Of a stretch of 64,000 nucleotides of DNA, positions 20,065 to 31,700 are shown piece after piece. Every line of letters begins with the position of its first letter. Position 1 is the first letter of the stretch. This DNA comes from Anisus vortex (taxonomy: Eukaryota; Mollusca; Gastropoda; Planorbidae), in NCBI GenBank assembly GCA_949126835.1, contig OX421498.1, positions 33,175,299 to 33,239,298 on the forward strand, written 5' to 3'. A program made the translations under genes and the position numbers. A model generated the notes under the pieces. The model saw only the letters and a program-made list of their open reading frames with translations, was not told the DNA's origin and searched no databases.

Positions 20065-21658
20065 GGACTCTTTCTTTTTATTCGCCCTGTCCAAGCTGTA
20101 GCTTATAATATAGATGTAGTGAAATTCAGAAGTCCTGATTGATGCACACTAAAAGTGAACAACTCTATCATCTGAAAATAAAATGTATAGCATTTGTAGG
20201 CTTTACTTTTCAATGTTTTGAATATTGTAGCTTCTTTCTCCCTCTGCCATGTTCTCATCAGCATGGGTAGAAGAGCACAATTTGAGAAGGTTAACATTCA
20301 TAATGCACTGGAACATTTCATGATCACTCAAGCTTCTTACTTCTTTGCTGCCTTTGATTTGCATATTTAGTACCAGTAGTTGTTTTTTTTTTTTTGGCTT
20401 TTTTACTTTTTATCTTTTAAGGATCTTGTCTTAAAAACATGTATCAAACTATTCCATGTGTGCGTGTGCATCAATCAAATAATTATTATTTATTTACTTT
20501 TTTATTCAAATTTATTTTAAAACATTACTTCATGCATCATTACATTCAGTTTTTATATTTTGTGAAATAAATTTGTTTTATTTTTTTTTGTTACATTCAT
20601 TTGTATTATTATTTGAAGAAGTTATTACTTTTAAACATTACTCACACCCCCACATAGAAAAAGTATGAATAATTTTTGTTGTAAGGCTGTTATACTGTTT
20701 CTTAATAAATTCTTTCACGATAACCTTTCTTGTGATCTTGTTTCACCGTAACTTTAAAACATCAATCTGCTTGTCCCACTGCCACCAAACGTCTCCTAGC
20801 TACCTTGCTTGTACTGAAGATTCATGGCAAGGGGAACAAAACTTCTGACTCTTCTTGCCAGAAAAGCTGGCTTAATTCAATTTGTTTTCTCTATGTAAGC
20901 ATGGTGGTTTTTTTTTAGCTGCAGTCGTTTTTAAATTCTGCTTATGTAAAGTTGTCAGTGATTGTTTGTGTGTGTATATATATATCACTATTCAAGGTGT
21001 AGACAAATTGATTAAATGTGTATTTATTACCCGATATATCTGATGACTATCAAAGTTCATTCATTTAAAGAGTTTATTTAAAAAAAAACTATTCTTAAAA
21101 ATAAAATGACAATATGTCCCTTTGTTCAGGCATATTGGCAAATTGTTTTAACCTGGAGTAGCTTGTGTATTTATGGCTTAAGCTTCAGGCTTTCCTTTTT
21201 AATGCTATTCACTATTCATAATATTTACATAAAATCATGTCCATACAAAGCATTTGTTTGCATTGGGCTGATATTTAGCATAACATTTGTTGTTGTTTTT
21301 TTTCACATTCTTTTGTTTTTATTTGTGTGCTATTTTAGTCTTTTTTTTGGTTGCTTAAGTTTTTAAAACCACCATACAGAGATAAAAAGTTAAAAAAAAA
21401 TAATTTATGTTTTATTAGAAAACGTTTTTGTAGAAATAATCTTGTGTCAGAAATTGTGGTTGATTTTTTTCAACATTGTAATTATAATTATAGTTGAAGT
21501 AGAAAAATAACCTTTATGGCCTTCTCCATATTTAAAAAAAAATTAGACACACCTTTTTTTTAAAGTCCATTTGTTTCTGTAAATTTTTAAATTTTATTTG
21601 TAGATTTCTTTGAAGCATCTTCTTTTCTGCTTTCTTGTCCTTGAGGAACAGGCGCCGA

Positions 21659-21763
21659 TTATCGACGTCTGTGTTCCTTCCTAGGACATAGGCCGCCAAC
21701 AAGGGTCCTCCAGGCATCTCTATCCTGGGCAAGTCTCTCCACCTTCCCCCAAGCATTTGAAGC
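21659..21763 (-). pseudogene. LINE reverse-transcriptase C-terminal fragment
   Basis: The minus-strand frame ending at the stop 21661-21659 reads WGKVERLAQDRDAWRTLVGG followed by LCPRKEHRRR, the C-terminal tail typical of mollusc and flatworm non-LTR retrotransposons. Only about 35 residues remain. Confidence 0.7.
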
Positions 21764-23397
21764 ATTTAGTATTAATATATTCTAATGAAATAACCTCCAT
21801 CTTTTACATTAAAAATTAAAGCTTTAAATCTCTTCACAATCTGTGTTTTACAGACATAATATTATTAGTAAACAAAAAACAACATTTTTTTTAATGCCAT
21901 TGACCATAAACATTTCAAACAGTGTACTTTAAATTAAAAAAAACATTAAAAAAATAAATGAAAAATAATTTTTTTTAAATAACAAACAAATGGTGCTTAG
22001 GTTTGAATTTCATCCATTGTCAATACTTTTTATTTTATTAGTTGTCATAGTGTTTAAAGTTATTCAACTTTGTCAGCTTCGGCTTCAGGGCACTAAAATG
22101 TACAGTTTCTGCATCCTCGCATATAAGTAGGTCTGTGTCTTAACTAAAGATAACAGAAGACCTGGCTTGACTTTGAATTTGATTTGTGGGGGATGCTGAA
22201 ATGTTTACGACAAATAGCTAGGAAAAAAATATAGCAAAGCTTGGTATGAAGAATTTAAAAGGTCTTTCCGTACCATTTATCTTTCTATAGGACCAATTAA
22301 AAGAAAGTTGAATCATTTTTTGTTATCTATACTAGATAAGTAACCTTTAACTTTAAACTTTTCCAAATTGATGTTGTTTTCTCTCTGAGGACAGAGGAGG
22401 GTGATCATTTGACCCTGGAAAAGAAATGGTCCACTTAAACAGGTTTTGAATCTGGGACATTCAGAAAGACAATCCTATGCTGTTACCACATTGGTAGACA
22501 GACATTAAAAGCTGTACCCCTGTATTGCTGCTTATACAGACAATCCTTGTTTAGAAATGTCATTGCATTGTTATTTTTGTATGTGCCAACAAACAATACT
22601 GTCAATTTCAACCGTTTTCTTTTTGTGTGGTACTATTGTTGAAATATTGATGATCAAAATGTTAAGAACAATTGGTTGTATTTTACTTTGTCTTACTATG
22701 CCACATGCATAAAACAAATGAGGATTAGAGTCTATCAATGAAACAAACTCTCTTACTTCATGTGTAAAAAAAATTCAAATGAATCTGGTTCACCCACGAA
22801 ATATAGTTATTTTTAGGGAAATTTTTTGGTCTTTTTTGGCCATGTTTTATTTAATAAGACAGACTTCATCTAGGTATGATTATTAATTTATTTTATTATA
22901 ATAACAATATATTTTGTTTAAAATACTCTATCTACTTAGTACACAATATATGTTTTTCCCCTCAGAAATTAGTTTTAGCTGGCAAAACTTTTGGTTCTTT
23001 GTCAATCATCTTCTCAACTTTTTTTTTAGAAAATCAATAAATCATTGCTAAACATGCATGTAAAAAAATGTATTTGCAATATATTTTTTTGTAAGATTAC
23101 ATTTCAGTTTTATAGAAAATATAATCTAGACATAGATGCACATTCTCAGTGAATACATATGGTATATCTTATATTTCTGATATATTTTTACTCTTTGCAA
23201 TTCTAAACATTTTGGCACATTCTCAGTGTCCACATTTTGGTTTTGTATATCTGATCTTTCTGGATACATTTGTACAAATCTTCATTGAAATAAAAAACAA
23301 CTAAGTTTATTTTTAATATGTAATTCTGTTATTTTTTTTTTTGTGGTCATTCCTTGCTGGGGTATTTTATTTAGCTTTTCCAAAGGTCTAATACTTA

Positions 23398-23600
23398 AAT
23401 GGCTGGTCCAGCGGTTAGTTCACCGGACTGTCAACCAAAATCCAACTGACACGTTGCGGGTTCTATCCCTGACACTGACCGATCCCTGTCGCCCTGCAGG
23501 AGTTTTGGGCCTAGTGGACGTAATAATCTACTAGAGCACACTGAGCATGCTAAAATAGCATGGATAGAAGCGCTATATAAAAACAATTATTATTATTATC
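23398..23600 (+). repeat. SINE family II copy with LINE-type tail B
   Basis: The A-box side GGCTGGTCCAGCGGTTAGTT, B-box GCGGGTTCTATCC and body CCTGCAGGAGTTTTGGGCC are followed by GTGGACGTAATAATCT and then tail B: CACTGAGCATGCTAAAATAG, AGAAGCGCTATATAAA and an ATT repeat. It carries body elements of both tail types, so it is the key copy for seeing the modular structure. Confidence 0.88.
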
Positions 23601-23818
23601 ACTTTGATAATGATCTTTGCTGTGCATTTGTAAAGACTACCCCGAGAATTTCTGATCCGATGAGAAAAACGCAATTTCAATCTTAGCACTGCTTTAATAT
23701 GTCCAATTTGTAACAATGAAAATACAAGCTGCATATCAGACCTTTAGATTACAATTCAAAATAGTATCAAATTACAGTTATAAGGTAGCAATGAAAATAA
23801 TTTTATGGTTGAATGTCG

Positions 23819-24044
23819 CCACAACGTGAGAAGTTGTATAAAAGGGTCACGGTTAACAAGGCTGGGAATCACTGACCTATACATTCTAAGACTGGATCAG
23901 CTCACAGCTGTTCATAACCTAAGGTTATGAACCACAACGTGAGAAGTTGTATAAAAGGGTCACGGTTAACAAGGCTGGGAATCACTGACCTATACATTCT
24001 AAGACTGGATCAGCTCACAGCTGTTCATAACCTAAGGTGGAGAT
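23819..24044. repeat. 113-bp tandem duplication, two copies
   Basis: Two head-to-tail copies start at 23819 and 23932 (CCACAACGTGAGAAGTTG...). No difference is seen across the shared length, and the second copy ends shortly before the first would. Confidence 0.9.
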
Positions 24045-24189
24045 AAACTGTTGGAAAAAAAATAGATGACAGGGATTAAAATGAAACCAGTCATATATAT
24101 GTCAGTTTTTGAGAGGTTGAGGTAACTAAAATAAATAAAAGTAAATACCTAAAATGTCGATAGTAGATAGACAATTGAGATATTTATAT

Positions 24190-24400
24190 ACTTACTGCCC
24201 GTAACGCCGTGGGCGCATAGGGCAGCAACAAAGTCCTTCCATCTTTCTCTGTCACGTGCGACAGTTCCAATCGTACCCCAGGAGTGACCAAATTCTTTTA
24301 ATTCCTGCTCCACAGTTCTGCGCCAGGTTACTTTTGGCCGACCTCTCTTCCTTTTTACCTTCTGGAGTCCAGTGTAGTGCTGTCTTGCAGATGTTCCCTT
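24190..24400 (-). pseudogene. LINE reverse-transcriptase C-terminal fragment (RTE-like)
   Basis: The minus-strand frame reads KRKRGRPKVTWRRTVEQELK, then WGTIGTVARDRERWKDFVAA and LCAHGVTGSK. This is the basic C-terminal tail of RTE-type non-LTR retrotransposons. The reverse-transcriptase core is absent. It is a different lineage from the fragment at 21659. Confidence 0.75.
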
Positions 24401-25028
24401 CAGATATTTATATGTATAATATATAAAATTGAATGTGTAAGACATTTGCTTCTCGGATTGGTTAATTTAAATACATCTGGCATCTGTATATTGGTTTACA
24501 TTAAGATTTAGTAAAATTATTCCATTTTCTAAAATAATTTTAACTGTTCTATTTAAATTTTGAATATTGATTTATGAATATTATTTATATTCTTGGCCAA
24601 TGAAGTAATATATGTTAATTTTTTTGCATAATTAACCTTGGAGATTTTTATAAGCAGTCCTATCCAAATATTTAGGAGATTTTTATAAGCAGTCCTAGGC
24701 AAATATTTAATTTTCTAAATTAAATTGTTCTTTTGGCCATACTAGATCTAGATGTTTTTAATACACACTTTAACTTTTGATTATTTGTTTTCATTTAGAA
24801 TCTCTAGACCTGTTACTTATATATTATTTTAATTAATATTTTAATTAAACTTGCATTTCTTGAAGTTAATTTTTACTTTTTTAAAAAGTATCCCTGTCAA
24901 ACCAATTTGCTCTTCAGGGCCTGTAAAGCAGCATTTAAAAGTTTTCTTTATTAAACCTTATAACACTGTCTTCATAGTAAATTTATTATCTGTAGTCTGT
25001 AGCTAGGTCCTTTGTGTAAATGTGTTAT

Positions 25029-25057
25029 CCCGGGCAGCGCCGGGTAATTTAGCTAGT
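25029..25057 (+). mobile_element. Helitron-like 3' end
   Basis: A CCCGG/CCGGG hairpin (25029-25033 with 25040-25044, loop GCAGCG) is followed 8 nt later by CTAGT. A short GC hairpin just before CTRR-T is the Helitron 3' signature. The 5' end was not located. Confidence 0.55.
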
Positions 25058-25727
25058 ACATCTATAATAAACAAAGCTCAGTGATTATACATAGCTCAGT
25101 GCGCTAGACTTTTTAAAGACTTTCTAAATTTTCCATCACTTATATCTATAACTTATCGTGATTAGTGCTATCTACTTTCTTTTCGTGAGGATCTAGAACA
25201 CAATTTTATGGTCCAACCAAAACTTTACCATTAGAGTTACTTCCCATTTGCTTTGGCAAGTATACAATAATACGAGTGTATATCTCGTGCCCTTCGCACC
25301 ATCGCCTACTAGTACTAATACCGTACTCGAAATAATATGTTTATTTAATTTTGGCCATTTCCAATGAATACCTTATCTAGTTTAATTAATTAGGCTAGCA
25401 AAAATAGTTTAATAATGTTCTAAAATGACAAGATTACTGACACAGACATAGTCAAGTCATAGTAGTTAGTAGGAGTAGGATTTACTTAATTTACTAGGAT
25501 AGTGATGAATATCCGATGAGCCTGAGGCCTAATATACTCTAATCCTAATTCCTAATTGAGTAGCCTTAATTCTTAATTAAGTTAAGGCTAATTGTTGTGC
25601 CGGCTTAGACTGCTTAGACTTAGACTTTTTGATCCAGATTGACTAAGCTAAGTAAAATTAGTTTAAATTTAATTTTTAAATTTAAGTCTCTTAGACTTAG
25701 TCTAGTAATATTTGTACCCCAACGACA

Positions 25728-28700
25728 ATGTTAATACATTTTATCTGTAAATCGGCTGCTGGATTTGGCAGATTAACTAGTCGATCAGGTTCCTGGAAAT
25801 CATTTACCACAACTCCTTTTCATCACTTCAGTTTGAATGCGTAAGTACTTTAAGTAACATTGATGAAGTCATTGAAGTAGGCTAGTATTGAAGTAGGCCT
25901 GCCTAAAATATTTAAAAAGTTTTTTATATTTACTAATTTAGTTAGATAGGCTACTATCATTTACAATGCTATTTATTAAAATAGCCCGCCTACAGTAACT
26001 ACAGTACAATAGGATATTGACTATTGTCAATTTAAACCTAAATAATCATAATCTATGTGACATATAATATATATGTCTATACTTATACAGTAATAAAGTA
26101 TTTATAAAAGAAAAATAAATCAAAATAAATAAAGAACCAGAAGAACTGCAGCAAGTGATGAACTATATCTAGCCTATATTTATAAAAAGTCTGTGTTTGT
26201 AGGTAAACCGATCCCCGTTCGTCAATTTGAAAACACTTGAGTTTTGTGTCACTGACCTACCTAGGCCTATATAGTGTCTAATAATTTTTCACATCAGACA
26301 TGTGTCTTCGCTAGCTAAGTGGCTAACGTATAAGACTGCTGTGCGGGCGACCCGGGTTCGATTCTCCAGTTAGTCTATAAGTTACCTTTTTTCTACAATT
26401 TTTTTTTCAATTAATATTACTTTTAAGAACAAAAAATGTTGTAAATCTAAGAGCAATTTAGATTTTTGTTAAAAAAAAATAGGCAAGTAGGCCTTTACCC
26501 TATTACAATATAAAAAAAAAATTACTTTCCTAAAGGTCTTCAGTAAAAAAAAAATAATTTAATTATTAGATTTATAGGGCCTAGCTTTCTTTTAATTGTC
26601 AAGTACTTTATAAACTTTTTATCTGCTTCTTTATACAGTTCTGTTTTTTTTCACCCAGGCAGCGCCGGGCAATTTAGCTTGTATATATATGTAATGTAAT
26701 GCTCTAAGCACCCATTAGAGCAGGTAAACTGTGTAGGATCAGCACCTTATTGACTGGGGACTGCCCAGATTGTGGCGGGCGGTAGCTGATCAATGATTGC
26801 GAAGACCTCTCTTACCGACATAGGCAACCCGTAGCGTCTGTACCTTACGTTAATAAGGATGGGCTTATAACTCGTCACTGTTGCCTCCTGTGTTGTTTTA
26901 GCTGCTTTGCAACAGCACCAGAGTTTCCTCACCGGGGCGCGTACCTGGGCCTTGGGTAAAGTGATCATGGGTTGCCCAAGCGTCATAATCCCTCTCTCTG
27001 CCTAACCAGTGTGACCCAAAGGAATACTAGGCATACATTTGGCATTGGCTCGGCTGCAGGGGCTGCCGGATGGAAGACCATAGTTGGTAATCCAAACGTC
27101 TAAGGGGCACCACTCCTGATTTTTCCTTGAGGTTTACTCCTGAAGCCTATTTGTTACAGCTAGGCAGCGGGGTTTGATGTCAGAGTGTCCCCTTTCCTAG
27201 ACGGACTGCCTTTCCAGGCTAACGAACTCCATCTGCCCGAAGCACCCAGTTTTGAGGTGCTGGGGGACCACCTTCACCCCTTTACCTGTTGGTTAAAGCA
27301 GTTTCACCGGGCTTAGTACCTAAGCCACTCGAGCAGGCCAGGTGCTGGACTTGGTTGTCAGAGGCTGTGTGAGAGACGCATGCCATTAGAAGCATTTCTT
27401 AATCAGTAGGAGCTTGTCCCCACTGACACCCCCGGTTTTAACAACCTTTAAGGTTGTATATATATATAGTATAGTATAGTATAGGCCTAATATAAATGAT
27501 CATCATTCTGGAAGGCTCGTAAACTACCTAAAGTAAGCACAGGGAGGCTAGGCATGTGCCTAGCATTTTTACATATTGTGATAGACATGCTTGGATTAAA
27601 CAGGCACCATAAGCCATTGGGTTTTTGGAAAGTCTGGGTAAAGTGACTTTAAGTTAGTGGAAAATGGGGAAAATAAAACAAAGTTTGGGAAGGTATGCCA
27701 TAAATGGATAAAACATATGCCCATTTCAGGATTATTTTTTTACAGAATTAATTAAAAGCTGTTTTTATGAGTTCTATGAGTAGCCTACTGAATGAGAATC
27801 TACTAAGCCTTTTTATGTTTTAATACAAGTTTCAATTTCGTGGAGTCTCTATATTATATATATTCACTGCTGGCTAGCTATAAGACATGGCCTATCTGTT
27901 TCTGAATATTTTTTTTAAGTTGGGAATTTTAACTTTAGTAAGACTCTGCCTACCAGTAGGAAGTGGGATTATTTACAAGCCAACTATCATCTGCTTGACA
28001 CCATGAGCTTATGTTACAGTTACAGAACTTATACTTATAAATTTACAGATGTTCCTTCTAGATAGAAGATTATTACGTCCACTAGGCCCTAAACTCCTAC
28101 ATGGCGGTGGCGGCGGTGGCGGCGGCAGGGCTAGAACCTGGGCAGTTTTGTTGACAGTCCAGTGAACTAACCGCAGAACCAGCAGCCGGCCTCACATTTA
28201 TTTTACAATTTAACGGTTGTCCTGAGCTGTCTAAAAATAATGTGATAATGCTGTTATTTTTTTTCTGAAAATTTGACCACATAGTAATAGTTATCACAGA
28301 TTTGTCACGGGGCATATTTTCGTATAAAATGCTAAAGCGCAATTTAGCTAGTAATTAGAAAAATCATAAATAAAACAAGTCATAATATCATTCTTTCAAT
28401 TTGTATCAATATTTTTCTCCAGATTGAATTAAACAAATGTTATTATTTGACATTGACTAAAAGAAATTGATAACAAAATTTGCAATAAATTATTTTAATT
28501 AAAATGTTATCAAAAAGATTTGTCTTTAAATGCTTTTTAAAATTTTAAACATAAAATATTATTTACTGCTATAAATCAATATGAAATGTTTAATAATGTT
28601 TTATAATAATAATCATGAATATAACTTTTTATATTTTTCTTTTCTTAATTGATCAAAGATCCAAACAAACACTTCTTAAGACTCCAAAATCAGGTCAATT

Positions 28701-31700
28701 AGTCAGCATAACTTTTCAAGATGTTCTCCATACACTGAAGGAATCTATCTTCCAAAATGTAAAAGCATCACTTAATAAACTTCACTCAACAAGAAGAGCA
28801 TCTCCCAAAGCTACAACTGCATTATGTTCATTGCTCCTTGGAACAGCTGGTGGTGGAATCCTATGCAGAAACTTTGACTACATTTGGCCAACAGCTAAGT
28901 GCAAATCTGTGCATAAAACTCGACTTTCCCATGAAGAGGATGAGCTCGAGAAAACACCAGATCCAAAATTCAATTGGAAGCTGTTTTTTAGTCTCCTATG
29001 GGAGGATATCTTATATCTTTTAGGTGCTGTTCTGGTAAGATCAATATTAGTTTTTTTTTTAATGTGTATTAGTTGAATCAAATTTTTTAGGTTTAGTAAT
29101 TATCATCAAACCCTTGACAGTTGTGGTCACTGGTGTCGAGGCAACATTTCCGCTACCTTCCTCTCCAACGTCCACCTTCTGCGGTGCCTTGGAGGTTGGT
29201 TTTTGGCAGGTTTTTTTAGTAATTACCGTATATACTGGCATATAAGTCGCACGGGTGGATAAGTCGCACTGCTAGTTGAAGATTTTTTTTTTAAATGGCG
29301 TCATTGCCCGGGTATAGGTCGCACCCTGACCTTCAGGGGTTACACTGCCTTTTACCTTCTCCAAAATGCATACCTTGTAAACATAAAAGTTACTAAATAT
29401 TCACCCTTTTTTGGAAGCTTTCCTTAAAAATGGTTTCAATAATCAAATAAAGGCAGCGCTTCATTTATTTTAAACAACCGATCAATACAGCCATTAGTCA
29501 TATGAGAAAGTAAGGTAGCCTATCTGTTTCTTCATTTGTCCCTGTCCTTACTCAAGTTTCTATCCCTATAGTCACACTATAGTGGACCGGCAAAAAAATA
29601 AAATTTGTAAGTGCGGATTTCAAGACTGGTGTCTAGACTTAACGGTGTCGGTATTGATGAGCCCTTTACACATGCCCTAATTACCACTAACATTGTTTTT
29701 AATGATTTCAAACGCGACCATGCGGCCGACAATAAGCTGTTTTGTTTTCAACTCTTACATGCAATTAATGAAAAATGAAACACACTATAGTCATTTTACG
29801 CATTATTTCTATATTGATTTGAAAAAAAATAATTCCTGTGTCCATCGGCCCATCATTGTTTTGGAAACATTGCTTAGACATGGCGCGGTTTTCTCGGAAT
29901 GCTAAACACTGCCTTATTAGTAGGCTATATAGCAATAGGTCCTAAATAAAACACATCTTATGCTACTAGTCTACAAGCTTATACCTACATAAAAGGCATT
30001 TACAATTCTTTCCATTCTGTAATTTGCGTTCAATACACCTACAAAAAAATGCCACCTTACGCTTACGCTATGTTTTGGCAATACAAAAGTTCAAAAGAAA
30101 AGGGATTGGAGGGGAAGGGGTCTAAAAAACCTCAAATATTTGTCAATTTCAGTTATATAAAGATAGTATATTTACACCAACAAAAGTTTTCTTAATGTAA
30201 AATGTCGGCCTACGCATATCCTAGTAATTCTACATCACTACAGTCAACTATACGGGTTATGTAGAAAACTGTATGACAGAGTAGTGATATTTTTCAAACA
30301 TTTCAAAAACAGTGTCGGGTGTATAAGTGTATAAGTCACACCCCTACTTTTTGTCAAAAATTTTTGTAAAAAAAGTGTGACTTATACGCGAGTATATACG
30401 GTAATATACCGGTATATCAATTGTTTCTACATCACTGAATCAATGAAGCTATAAATAGCCAAATACATGTCTTCAAATTGCATTTTTTACAAGTTACTAA
30501 AAAAACTTTGACAGTAGTGTCAGTAGTTCCAGTTCTCTGTGTTTAGTAGTTACATTAGTGTTGTACATATTATTTTTTTTATCAGATCTTGGTATAAAGT
30601 TGTGAGTAATAATACAGTTTAAGATTTCTTTGAAATTAGTTTTCACTTCCAAATGTTGGTTCTTTTTTTGGTGTGTGATATTGAATTTTATTCTTTACAT
30701 TTCATAGGCTAATTAAATAATTCAAAAAGTTGTTATTTTTGTAAGCAATAACAATAACAAAAATGTAAAACAACAAAAAAAAAAAAAAGCAAACAAAATT
30801 ATTTCACTGTTTTGTTCATTTAAAAAAAAATTACTGTTATCATGCTATCATGTTGGAAACAATTTCAAAGCAAATGCTATTACAATTATCCACTATGCAT
30901 GTCTGCATCACACAAATAATTTTAAGTTTCTTTAACTTATTCATGCAGGCAGCTCTAGGAGCTGCAGTGGTCAACATCCAGATACCTCTTATGCTGGGAG
31001 ACATGACAAACATTGTGACCAAATTTACTAGTGACGTCGCTTCAGGCAGTGATACCTTCCTATCAGAAATTAGAAAACCTGCCCTGAAATTGTTGTCATT
31101 GTATGGATTGCAAGTAAGTCAGACTTTACGTCTTTAGAATTTGGCGTTGAACCCTTTGATTACCAGCTCCCCCCTCCAACCTTATGATTAACAGCCAGTA
31201 GCTGTTTTCAAACTTATGTCTAGTCTAGGTTCCCATTTTCAATAAGGCTTTAGGCTGCTTTCTTATTCTTAGTCATAAAGAGTGCCACCCCATTTTTGTG
31301 CTCATCTTCTTTTGGTCCTGAGTAGATTATGGTGTATCCATTAGCTAGCATGACTTGGCCTGATGTAGTCCATCTGACTTCACTCAGCCCTAAAATTTCA
31401 AGTTAGTATTTGTTCATTTCCATAGCCACCCAGGCCCCACGAGAGGGGGGTACAGCCGGTACGCCGTACCAGGGCCCATAAGAGTTTAGGGGGCCCATGA
31501 ATATTATTTGTATATAATTTAAAATTAAATTGGCAATTACGCAAGTATGTTTTAATTGTTGCAATAAAGCTAAGAGGAGATGCCACAAAACCTCTTACAA
31601 TCTCACGTGGCGTTGGGGGCCCCTAATTTTGGTATTCTTTGAATGTGTACTTGAACATTTTGTTAAATTTACAAAGAAGCATCTAGTTGTAATATAGGGC

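Larger units (their letters stand above)
19949..25727. other. Intergenic region between PXMP4 and ABCB8
   Basis: AT-rich, with no host gene visible on either strand. It contains the PXMP4 poly(A) signal, two LINE 3'-end fragments (21659, 24190), a SINE (23398), a 113-bp tandem duplication (23819), a 34-bp direct duplication near 24640-24710 (GGAGATTTTTATAAGCAGTC twice) and a Helitron-like 3' end (25029). Confidence 0.7.

Noticed and set aside
26300..26385. Functional tRNA gene
   Set aside because: Good B box but poor acceptor-stem pairing; listed only as a tRNA-like repeat.
31435..31625. GC-rich MITE-like patch (GGGCCC blocks at both ends)
   Set aside because: No target duplication and no clear inverted ends could be established.
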